A stretch of 5,390 nt of DNA from Chloroflexota bacterium (GCA_022566235.1 JADFJI010000180.1:1-5390); one strand, 5' to 3'; positions 1 to 4,787 are shown, counted from the stretch's first letter. The notes: generated from the sequence alone by a model not told the origin. A program made the numbers and translations.

Positions 1-1
1 T

Positions 2-355
2 CTGGAGGCCTACGGCCAATCGGCTATGGATGTTATCAACATCAAGATCGCCCGGGTGGGCGGCCTGACCAAGGCCCGCCAGCTACGAGACCTGGCCCAG
101 GTCCTGGGTGTCGCTATGACCCTGGAGGACAGCAGTGGGGGAGACATCACCACCGCGGCCATAGCCCACCTGGTGGCCAGCACCCGTCCCGAGTTCGTGT
201 TCACTACGACGGTATTCTCAGACTGGTACGACGAAGGGATCTGTCCCGATGTGCCGAGGATCGAGGGCGGCCGGGTCTCAGTGCCCCAGGGGCCGGGCCT
301 GGGGGTAACCGTAGATGAGGAAAGGTTGGGGCCTCCCCTTTTCACCCTGAGATGA
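2..355 (+). CDS. Mandelate racemase/muconate lactonizing enzyme-family protein, C-terminal part (5' truncated by window)
   Basis: This is the C-terminal 117 residues of an enolase-superfamily enzyme; the frame is open to the left edge and stops with TGA at 353-355. In fragment numbering, residues 10-26 carry the barrel signature D-V-I-N-I-K-x-x-R-x-G-G-L-T-x-A-R, where K15 corresponds to the family's general acid/base lysine at the end of the sixth strand. Residues 42-48 (LEDSSGG) match the seventh-strand loop seen in cis-3-hydroxyproline dehydratase and dipeptide or betaine epimerase relatives. The tail ends in the usual G-P-G-L-G-V motif and short C-terminal segment. These cytosolic, Mg-dependent enzymes abstract an alpha proton from a carboxylate and then eliminate or epimerise. 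The metal ligands and capping domain lie outside the window, so the substrate cannot be named. The next gene is about 610 bp away behind its own promoter, so this one probably ends a separate operon. Confidence 0.9.
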   Translation: MEAYGQSAMDVINIKIARVGGLTKARQLRDLAQVLGVAMTLEDSSGGDITTAAIAHLVASTRPEFVFTTTVFSDWYDEGICPDVPRIEGGRVSVPQGPGLGVTVDEERLGPPLFTLR

Positions 356-525
356 GGATCGGTCCAAAGCCGTTAACGACGAACTCGGGGCTCTCCCAAA
401 GGACATCCCAATGCGCCTCCAAAGCGGCTAACTCTCCGTTCGACGGGCTCACGACATGGCTTTGGAAGCCTCTGCCTAATGATGTCAGCAGGGCCAACCT
501 GATTCCGGGTCTGCTGCTTCCTTCT

Positions 526-545
526 GCCGGGAGCAGGCTCCTGGC
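526..545 (+). terminator. Possible weak terminator hairpin after the enolase-family gene
   Basis: GCCGGGAG (526-533) pairs with CTCCTGGC (538-545) across a CAGG loop: 8 bp with one G-U. It is followed only by TTGTCT, not a true U-run, and it lies 170 bp past the stop codon. It sits just before the promoter at 557. Its role as a terminator is inferred and uncertain. Confidence 0.25.
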
Positions 546-556
546 TTGTCTCCGCT

Positions 557-584
557 CTGGCATACCTGCTTCACCCGGTATATT
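557..584 (+). promoter_or_regulatory. Promoter P1 of the SBP1 unit
   Basis: The -35 box is CTGGCA (557-562) and the -10 box is TATATT (579-584), with a 16-bp spacer. On its own this would be a middling sigma-70 match. It is supported by an ungapped alignment to the consensus-perfect promoter at 2587-2614: about 25 of 37 positions are identical, including the GGT-TATA-T-CCCC core and the following ACAA. Transcription would start near 591 and give a leader of about 376 nt before the ATG at 967. Confidence 0.5.
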
Positions 585-766
585 CCCCAACAAATTCGCA
601 CGACGCCTCAAACCTTAGGTGGCTGAATGCCAACCTGATCCTGTAAATCTCGTTTACCAGATAGATAAGCCGAATAGCGTAGATGGGTAATGGTAGGCAG
701 GTTATGCGACCCCGATGAGAACATCGGAGAAACGGTGGAGAAACTCACGGCTAAAATGCGGTATCC

Positions 767-815
767 GGGTCATATACCGTATCAATGTATGATAGGTGAA
801 GTTTTGACCCTTTTT
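767..815 (+). terminator. Attenuator-like terminator hairpin in leader 1
   Basis: GGGTCA (767-772) is a perfect complement of TGACCC (805-810), which runs directly into TTTTT (811-815). An inner hairpin pairs TATCA (780-784) with TGATA (790-794). The 5' arm is also the loop of the 756-782 hairpin and can alternatively pair with GACCCG at 843-848, so termination could be conditional. The stem is not very stable. The equivalent position in leader 2 also has a hairpin plus U-run, which raises confidence. Confidence 0.45.
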
Positions 816-852
816 ATGCGCCGGTACTCCCTGATATACCGGGACCCGATGT

Positions 853-894
853 GCCTTAAAGGCTATAAGACGGGGGAAACAAGCTACGGCTCCT
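853..894 (+). promoter_or_regulatory. Candidate H-type pseudoknot in leader 1
   Basis: Stem 1 pairs GGCT (861-864) with AGCT (882-885). Stem 2 pairs GGGA (874-877) with TCCT (891-894), and the arms interleave. The homologous stretch in leader 2 makes the same two helices with changed bases. A competing local hairpin GCC(853-855)/GGC(861-863) is also present in both copies. The helices are short, so this needs thermodynamic and comparative testing. Confidence 0.4.
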
Positions 895-966
895 GACTGA
901 AGCCCCTGTTGAAGAGATCGGCTGGCAACCGGACCCAGAGCTTATCTTTATCTATGGAGTGTATAG

Positions 967-2379
967 ATGAATCAACTGATGGTATTTAAGGGAAGGGTGA
1001 CGAGGCGCCGGGCCCTGGTAGGCGTGCTGGGGCTTCTACTGATGGCATCGCTGGTGGCGGCGGCCTGTGGCGGGGATTCGTCGCCCGATCTGGCCCAACC
1101 CACTGCGACGCCCGACGTGACGCCGACGGCGGCTTCAGGTTCTGAGCCCACGGCGACTCCGGCACAGGGGGCACCTGAGCCGACACCTACCGCTGAGCCC
1201 TCGGCGCCCCAACCTACTGCAACCCCAGGATCGACTGCTCCGAGCCCTACCCCGTCTGTGCCCGCTTCAGGCCTCAGGCCCAGGGAGGATTGGACAGAGG
1301 AAAGCCCGGCCACCAGGGAAGAGATAGCCGCCGAGCTGGAAAAGTTCCGGGGAGACCAGCTGGTATTCGTTTCCTGGGGTGGAGCCTACCAGTCAGCTCA
1401 AAGTCGGGCCCAACTGATGCCATTCGAGGAGAGGTTCGGCATCGACATCATCGAGGTTAACCCTGTTGAATACTCCAAGATCCGCACCATGGCCGAGACG
1501 GGCACCGTCACCTGGCACGTGGTGGACGTGGGTCAGAGGGCGGCGTACCAGCTAGGAGCCCCGGGCCTGCTAGAGGAGCTGGACTTCAGCATCATCGATC
1601 ACCGGGACATCATAGCTCCGGTGAAGGACGCCCCCTGGAGCGGCGGTGGAGCGATCACATCGTCCAACGTCTTGGCCTACAGCCTCGACACCTACCCGGA
1701 CGGGGGCCCTCAGCCCACATCCTGGTTCGACTTCTTCGATGTGAACAAGTTCCCCGGGCGCCGGGGCGTCAGGGACAACGCCCACTTCAACGTACGAATG
1801 GGCATACTGGGAATGAACCCGGACTGGATAGACGATCCAGATAAGAGGCTGCTACTGGCTGCGCCTACGGAGGACCTGGTGGACAGGTCCTTTGCTTTCT
1901 GGGAGGAGTTCAAGCCGAACATCGATGTCTTCTGGCATGAGGGCTCCGAGTGTCCGCAGCTTCTCATAAGCGGGGAGCTTGACATGTGCACCGCATTGAA
2001 TGGGCGAATCTCGGATGCTCAGAAGGCCGGGGCGCCCATCGCCATCTGCTGGGAGTGCGGCCACCTGATATCAACGGAGTCCTGGGTAATTCCCAAGGGC
2101 CTGGCAGAGCAGGACCCCGACAAATTCTACCTGGCCCAGCTCTTTCTGGCCTGGAACACCTTCCCTGAGGTGATGGTGAACCACAGCAAGTACATCAGCT
2201 ATGGGCCTACCAATCTGAAGGCGCTGCCTCTCCTTGAGGCGCCGGAGTTCGACGAGGTGCGGGATGAGCTTCCCTCCTCGTCCGCCAACATCCGCTTCGC
2301 TATCCTGGAAGACGAGGAATTCACAGGCTCCAAGATAGACGAGTGGCAGGTGCGATGGCTGGAAATCATGCAGGAGTAG
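967..2379 (+). CDS. ABC-transporter extracellular solute-binding lipoprotein SBP1 (PotD/COG0687-like)
   Basis: This 470-residue protein should capture a small solute outside the membrane and deliver it to an ABC permease. The N-terminus carries a Tat-like signal (T12-R-R-R-A-L, hydrophobic residues 16-33) and a lipobox-like LVAAAC, so Cys34 is the probable lipidated residue. Residues 35-101 are a disordered Pro/Thr/Ala linker. The binding domain runs from about 105 to the end. It includes SWGGAYQ (136-142), a Y-P-D-G-G-P-Q-P-x-S-W segment (243-253), K-F-P-G-R-R-G-x-R-D-N (261-271), LLISGELDMCTALNGR (332-347) and I-S-Y-G-P-T-N (410-416), a pattern typical of spermidine/putrescine-type binding proteins. 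The start is backed by GGAG at 956-959, seven bases upstream. Unlike SBP2 it has a C361-W-E-C364 motif in addition to the shared Cys329 and Cys341. The ligand is unknown; polyamine binding is only a family-level suggestion. No permease or ATPase gene is visible nearby. Confidence 0.9.
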   Translation: MNQLMVFKGRVTRRRALVGVLGLLLMASLVAAACGGDSSPDLAQPTATPDVTPTAASGSEPTATPAQGAPEPTPTAEPSAPQPTATPGSTAPSPTPSVPASGLRPREDWTEESPATREEIAAELEKFRGDQLVFVSWGGAYQSAQSRAQLMPFEERFGIDIIEVNPVEYSKIRTMAETGTVTWHVVDVGQRAAYQLGAPGLLEELDFSIIDHRDIIAPVKDAPWSGGGAITSSNVLAYSLDTYPDGGPQPTSWFDFFDVNKFPGRRGVRDNAHFNVRMGILGMNPDWIDDPDKRLLLAAPTEDLVDRSFAFWEEFKPNIDVFWHEGSECPQLLISGELDMCTALNGRISDAQKAGAPIAICWECGHLISTESWVIPKGLAEQDPDKFYLAQLFLAWNTFPEVMVNHSKYISYGPTNLKALPLLEAPEFDEVRDELPSSSANIRFAILEDEEFTGSKIDEWQVRWLEIMQE

Positions 2380-2486
2380 TAGGACAGCCTGTAACCCAAG
2401 GGTTAGCACCGATACCAGCATGAAACGGTGGTAACGCCAGTGCGCTTCTTCCAGGGTAGACCGAATTCTGGGATGGAATAGCGGCG

Positions 2487-2534
2487 CTGACGATGATAAA
2501 GGCATCTTTAAAGGTGTGTGGACGTTTACTTACG
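2487..2534 (+). promoter_or_regulatory. Degenerate TetR-type operator/promoter, relic or second binding site
   Basis: This stretch aligns without gaps to the tetR promoter-operator at 4788-4835. CTGACG (2487-2492) matches TTGACA there, and 17 of 22 operator bases at 2513-2534 match 4814-4835, including the core ACGTTTAC (2522-2529) and the flanking TGTG and TAC. The palindrome is damaged on both arms. It lies about 50 bp upstream of the -35 box of the SBP2 promoter. It could be a weak TetR site acting on SBP2 or a non-functional leftover. Confidence 0.5.
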
Positions 2535-2535
2535 T

Positions 2536-2610
2536 AAGGGGAGAGGATCAACTGATAAAAGCCGGATAAAGCCCTGGGAAGCGGCCTTGACAAAGTTGCT
2601 CCATAGGTTA
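2536..2610 (+). pseudogene. Decayed N-terminal fragment of a tetR-family gene
   Basis: Directly after the operator-like site, the frame from 2536 reads K-G-R-G-S-T-D-K-S-R-I-K-P-W-E-A-A-L-T-K-L-L-H-R and stops at 2611-2613. This resembles the first helix of TetR proteins (R-x-x-I-x-E-A-A-x-x-L-L-x-R) and shares GAAGCGGCC (2578-2586) with the intact tetR at 4884-4892. The ATG is replaced by TAA at the aligned position, a few bases are missing, and nothing of the helix-turn-helix follows. Only about 75 bp survive, so the match could be partly chance. The preceding aligned operator makes common origin more likely. Confidence 0.4.
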
Positions 2611-2614
2611 TAAT
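2587..2614 (+). promoter_or_regulatory. Consensus-perfect sigma-70 promoter P2 of the SBP2 unit
   Basis: TTGACA (2587-2592), a 16-bp spacer, and TATAAT (2609-2614) match the housekeeping consensus at all twelve positions. Transcription would start near 2621 and produce a leader of about 388 nt before SBP2. It aligns with the weaker P1 at 557-584. Its -35 box overlaps the tetR relic. A promoter this strong ahead of a terminator-like leader fits control by attenuation rather than by initiation (inference). Confidence 0.75.
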
Positions 2615-2768
2615 CCCCGACAATCGTTCAGGACTCCTCAAATCACTCATAATCCAGATGCTAACCTGGGCCTGGACATCTTGTTGCTATGCCATAAAAT
2701 TCCTTCGAAGACCTCCATTGATTAAAGGAGAAGATTGGTGAACGTCTGATCTCAATTCCTTCGTAACG

Positions 2769-2830
2769 AAAAAACAGCCGGGTCAAATACCATCTCGAAA
2801 GTGGAGCGGGATGAGTAGTCGGCCTTTTTT
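2769..2830 (+). terminator. Attenuator-like terminator hairpin in leader 2
   Basis: A6 (2769-2774) and GCCG (2777-2780) face CGGC (2820-2823) and T6 (2825-2830), with a small internal loop between the two helices. An inner helix pairs CATCTC (2791-2796) with GGGATG (2808-2813). Used as a terminator it would end a transcript from P2 after about 210 nt. The CCG part of its 5' arm is also needed for pairing with GCCCGG at 2868-2873, which gives an alternative, read-through fold. Confidence 0.5.
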
Positions 2831-2898
2831 ATTACCATACAAATAACCCTCTTAATTCGAACCACAGGCCCGGTTAATTCATAGTGGCGGCTCTGTAT

Positions 2899-2941
2899 GC
2901 CCGAAAGGCTAGAAGGCAATGGAGGAAAGCCTATGAGTCCT
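2899..2941 (+). promoter_or_regulatory. Candidate H-type pseudoknot in leader 2
   Basis: Stem 1 pairs AGGCT (2906-2910) with AGCCT (2928-2932). Stem 2 pairs AGGA (2923-2926) with TCCT (2938-2941). Compared with leader 1, a G-U pair becomes a G-C pair in stem 1 and a G-U pair becomes A-U in stem 2, so pairing is kept while bases change. The spacing between the 3' arms is five bases in both copies. Confidence 0.4.
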
Positions 2942-3008
2942 TGATTAGAGTCTAGGTCGAACGAAGCGACGAGCAACCGTATCAGATACATTTCTATGGA
3001 GAGGATAA

Positions 3009-4418
3009 ATGAGTCATTTAACAACTGTTAGAAAGAGGGTGACGAGGCGCCGGGCCATCATAGGCGTCCTGAGCCTTCTCCTGGTGGTGGTGTTGGTGGC
3101 GGCGGCCTGTGGAGAGGACGCCACCCCGACCCCGCTGCCAGCGACGGCGGTACCTTCGGCGCCTGCGCCCACGGCAGTACCTTCAGCGCCTGCGCCCACG
3201 GCAATGCCCGATGCGCCTGCGCCCACAGCGGTGCCTTCAGCGCCTGCACCCACGGCGGTGCCTTCAGCGCCTGCGCCCACAGCGGTGCCAGATGAGCCTG
3301 ATGAGCCCTCCACGGGCCTGAGGCCCATGTCTGAGTGGACGGATGATAACCCGGCCACAAGCGCAGAGGTCAATGCGGAGCTGGAGAAGCGTAGGGGTCA
3401 GAGCTTAGTGTTCACGTCCTGGGGCGGCGCCTATCAGGCGGCACAACGCCAGGCATACCTGATACCCTTCGAGGCCGAGTTCGGCATCGAAATCATCGAA
3501 GAGAGCCCGATGGAGTACGCGAGGGTCACGGTGATGGCGGAGACCGGAAACATCACGTGGCACGTCATGGACTTCGGCACAAGGGGTGCATGGGCGGCGG
3601 TAAATAATAATACCCTGGAGAAACTTCCCCCAGGTAGCCAGGCCAGGGAAGACTTCCTGGATGTAGCCGTCAGCGAATTTTTCGGCGGCGGTGGCATCAC
3701 CTGGTCCACGGTGCTGGCCTACAGCACCGAGACCTACCCCGACGGCGGCCCCCAGCCCTCTAGCTGGGCCGACTACTTCGACCGGGACAAGTTCCCAGGC
3801 CGGCGCGGCATCAGGGACAACTTCCGAGGTAGCTGGTTGGTAGCATTGTCGGCGTTACACCCCGACTGGTACGACGACCCGGTGCTTAGGCTCCGGCTGG
3901 GCGCACCGACTGACGCGGACGTCCAGGAAGCCCTGGAAAAGTGGAACACCTTCAGCCCGGAGGTCTTCTGGCACACGGGCTCCGACTGCCCGCAGCTTCT
4001 CATAAGCGGGGAGCTTGACATGTGCACCGCATGGAACGGCAGAATCTTCGACGCCACTCAGCAGGGTGCGAACCTGGGCATCGCCTGGGAAGCCGGCCAC
4101 CTGGTGGGAACGGGCGTATTCGCCATGACCAAGGGCCTGAAGGAATCAGACCCAGAGGCGTATGAGCTGGGAGCCCTGTTCATGGCCTGGACCGGCTTTG
4201 CGGAGAGGAACGCCGAAATTTCCAAGTACATCACCTACGGCCCCACCAACATCCTGGCCGTTCCCTTACTGGATGGACCTGACTTCGCAGCGGTGCTCCC
4301 CCACCTGCCGACCTCGGCCGCCAACTCGGTGTACGCCATAATGGAGGACGAGTTCTGGTCAGGACAGAAGAACGGCGAGTGGACCGAGTTGTGGCAGGAG
4401 TACATGCAGAGCCAGTAA
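3009..4418 (+). CDS. ABC-transporter extracellular solute-binding lipoprotein SBP2 (PotD/COG0687-like), paralogue of SBP1
   Basis: This 469-residue protein has the same plan as SBP1: Tat-like T12-R-R-R-A-I, hydrophobic stretch to residue 33, lipobox-like LVAAAC with Cys34, linker at 35-102, binding domain from about 104. Shared signatures are SWGGAYQ (137-143), MAETG (176-180), TYPDGGPQP (242-250), KFPGRRG (261-267), the Cys327-to-Cys339 segment CPQLLISGELDMC, and YGPTN (410-414). Over residues 131-189 of SBP1 about 60 percent of positions are identical by eye. Residues about 190-230 differ strongly from SBP1, suggesting a different ligand or affinity. The CWEC motif of SBP1 is AWEA here. The linker is five copies of T-A-V-P-S-A-P-A-P. 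The start is supported by GGAGAGG at 2998-3004. A strong hairpin terminator follows about 60 bp past the stop, so the gene is probably a single-gene transcript. The ligand is unknown. Confidence 0.9.
   Translation: MSHLTTVRKRVTRRRAIIGVLSLLLVVVLVAAACGEDATPTPLPATAVPSAPAPTAVPSAPAPTAMPDAPAPTAVPSAPAPTAVPSAPAPTAVPDEPDEPSTGLRPMSEWTDDNPATSAEVNAELEKRRGQSLVFTSWGGAYQAAQRQAYLIPFEAEFGIEIIEESPMEYARVTVMAETGNITWHVMDFGTRGAWAAVNNNTLEKLPPGSQAREDFLDVAVSEFFGGGGITWSTVLAYSTETYPDGGPQPSSWADYFDRDKFPGRRGIRDNFRGSWLVALSALHPDWYDDPVLRLRLGAPTDADVQEALEKWNTFSPEVFWHTGSDCPQLLISGELDMCTAWNGRIFDATQQGANLGIAWEAGHLVGTGVFAMTKGLKESDPEAYELGALFMAWTGFAERNAEISKYITYGPTNILAVPLLDGPDFAAVLPHLPTSAANSVYAIMEDEFWSGQKNGEWTELWQEYMQSQ
3144..3293 (+). 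repeat. 27-bp minisatellite encoding the SBP2 linker
   Basis: Five full 27-bp units (3144-3278) and a partial sixth (3279-3293) encode T-A-V-P-S-A-P-A-P, with T-A-M-P-D-A-P-A-P in the third. Units differ by only a few bases, mostly at third codon positions. Because the unit is a multiple of three, copy number can change without frameshift and alter the distance between the lipid anchor and the binding domain. The SBP1 linker has no such regular repeat. Confidence 0.9.
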
Positions 4419-4426
4419 AGACGTGG

Positions 4427-4454
4427 CTCGGCTGACCCCCCAGGTCAAGCTGAG
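4427..4454 (+). terminator. Hairpin just after SBP2
   Basis: CTCGGCTGACC (4427-4437) pairs with GGTCAAGCTGAG (4443-4454) across a short C-rich loop, with one G-U pair and one bulged base. No U-run follows. It starts 8 bases after the stop codon and may protect the 3' end or assist the terminator that follows. Confidence 0.35.
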
Positions 4455-4478
4455 GCCTTGATAAGCAAGAGTAGAAGT

Positions 4479-4523
4479 GAGGCCCCGTCCTTCCGATACC
4501 GGAAGGACGGGGCCTCGGTTTGT
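4479..4523 (+). terminator. Strong hairpin terminator of SBP2
   Basis: A perfect 17-bp GC-rich stem (4479-4495 with 4500-4516) closes on an ATAC loop, followed by GG and a short TTTGT tract. The U-tract is weak, but the stem is by far the most stable in the window. It separates SBP2 from the downstream region. Confidence 0.75.
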
Positions 4524-4736
4524 CCACTGAATGTCCTGGAGCATTGCCGGTTAAGCTGGCTCGCATACCCTGGCGACCGGAAACGTAGAGCCAGCTCGGA
4601 GAGTGTTCAACAATGATTTTGACTATCCCTTTGGCGGCAGCTAGGACAGGTTCTTGCCTTCCCCCTGCAGGGGGATGGAATGGCCTCCACACTCCCCCAA
4701 TCCCCGGTCCCCACGCCGAGTACCGTGACGAGTCGG
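4524..4736. other. Intergenic stretch with hairpin and palindrome, no gene
   Basis: No credible ORF lies here. There is a perfect 9-bp inverted repeat, AGCTGGCTC (4554-4562) with GAGCCAGCT (4588-4596), around a 25-nt loop, followed by AT-rich sequence and then a pyrimidine/purine-rich palindrome. No promoter motif is evident at its left edge. It ends in a terminator (4737-4762), so it may be the remains of a transcribed unit or an unrecognised small RNA. Confidence 0.4.
4657..4678. repeat. CCCCCTGCAGGGGG palindrome, possible interspersed element
   Basis: A 16-bp perfect palindrome (4660-4675) with TGCA at its centre is extended by CC/GG after one mismatch. Such C/G-rich palindromes in intergenic DNA are often copies of small dispersed repeats. 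Whether this one recurs in the genome cannot be seen from the window. Confidence 0.45.
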
Positions 4737-4762
4737 GCCACTCCCATTTGGAGGGGCTTTTT
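4737..4762 (+). terminator. Rho-independent terminator upstream of tetR
   Basis: GCCACTCC (4737-4744) pairs with GGAGGGGC (4750-4757) around CATTT, with one A/G mismatch, followed directly by TTTTT (4758-4762). It ends 25 bp before the -35 box of tetR and would insulate that promoter from upstream transcription. No protein gene is found between this and the previous terminator. Confidence 0.6.
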
Positions 4763-4787
4763 AAACGGCCTCAGTGAATGAGCAGTG

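Larger units (their letters stand above)
591..966 (+). promoter_or_regulatory. Long conserved 5' leader of SBP1, candidate cis-regulatory RNA
   Basis: This is the untranslated stretch from the predicted start of transcription to the SBP1 start codon. It is similar along its length to 2621-3008 upstream of SBP2, although neither copy shares an open frame. Visible elements in order are: hairpin CCGATG(AGAA)CATCGG at 712-727; a 9-bp hairpin with arms 756-764 and 774-782 that displays CCGGGTCAT in its loop; a terminator-like hairpin ending in a U-run at 811-815; GACCCG (843-848), complementary to CGGGTC (766-771); a possible pseudoknot at 860-894; hairpin AGCC (901-904) with GGCT (920-923); and the GGAG ribosome-binding site. 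I do not recognise a named riboswitch class. A regulatory role is inferred from conservation between copies and mutually exclusive pairings. Confidence 0.5.
557..2379 (+). repeat. Copy 1 of a diverged tandem duplication (promoter + leader + SBP gene)
   Basis: Copy 1 aligns with copy 2 (2587-4418) from the -35 box to the end of the gene. Non-coding anchor matches are ATGC-AACCTG (627-637 and 2658-2668), CCGGGTCA (765-772 and 2778-2785), TGCC-N2-AAAGGCTA (852-865 and 2898-2911), GCAACCG near 925 and near 2973, and TCTATGGAG just before each ATG. Indels in the leader are not multiples of three, so the shared upstream part is not a coding remnant. Divergence is large (proteins only about half to 60 percent identical), so the duplication is old. 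Confidence 0.75.
2621..3008 (+). promoter_or_regulatory. Long conserved 5' leader of SBP2, candidate cis-regulatory RNA
   Basis: This leader is homologous to leader 1. It contains a CTCC (2713-2716)/GGAG (2727-2730) hairpin in the position of the 712-727 hairpin, a terminator-like structure at 2769-2830, a GCCCGG segment (2868-2873) that can pair with CCGGGT (2778-2783), a pseudoknot candidate at 2906-2941, a GTCG (2956-2959)/CGAC (2967-2970) hairpin, and GGAGAGG (2998-3004) as ribosome-binding site. No convincing ORF lies in it on either strand. It is AT-richer than the genes. Function is inferred only. Confidence 0.5.
2587..4418 (+). repeat. Copy 2 of the diverged tandem duplication (promoter + leader + SBP gene)
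   Basis: This is the partner of 557-2379. The leader of this copy is a little longer, mainly through extra sequence around 2850-2885, and its gene has a repeat-built linker. The two genes share a 43-bp block of complete nucleotide identity (1954-1996 and 3990-4032) and two shorter identical tracts in the signal-peptide region: 994-1014 with 3036-3056, and 1052-1070 with 3094-3112. Confidence 0.75.

Noticed and set aside
342..618. Overlapping ORFs on both strands after the enolase gene (the + one starts in an ATGA overlap with its stop codon)
   Set aside because: Both overlap promoter P1, show no codon bias or recognisable domain, and the composition is that of a chance frame. I cannot exclude a small unknown protein.
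690..896. 68-codon ORF MVGRLCDPDENIG... on the + strand
   Set aside because: It lies inside leader 1, has no ribosome-binding site, and the homologous leader 2 does not keep the frame; its hairpins explain the sequence better.
2392..2405. TAACCCAAGGGTTA palindrome as a terminator of SBP1
   Set aside because: The two-base loop cannot form a normal hairpin and no U-run follows; the SBP1 terminator was not identified.
2724..2749. AAAGGAG followed by a very short TTG/GTG reading frame, as a leader peptide
   Set aside because: Only four codons, and leader 1 has no equivalent start. GGAG is better explained as one arm of a hairpin with CTCC at 2713-2716.
2752..3024. 90-codon minus-strand ORF upstream of SBP2
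   Set aside because: It overlaps the SBP2 start and the conserved leader, the frame is not kept in leader 1, and no domain is visible.
3144..3293. CRISPR-like array
   Set aside because: The 27-bp units are directly adjacent with no spacers and lie in frame inside the SBP2 linker.
3014..3373. Minus-strand and shifted-frame ORFs over the SBP2 linker
   Set aside because: Long open frames here arise from the repeat and GC-rich codons; they are shadows of SBP2.
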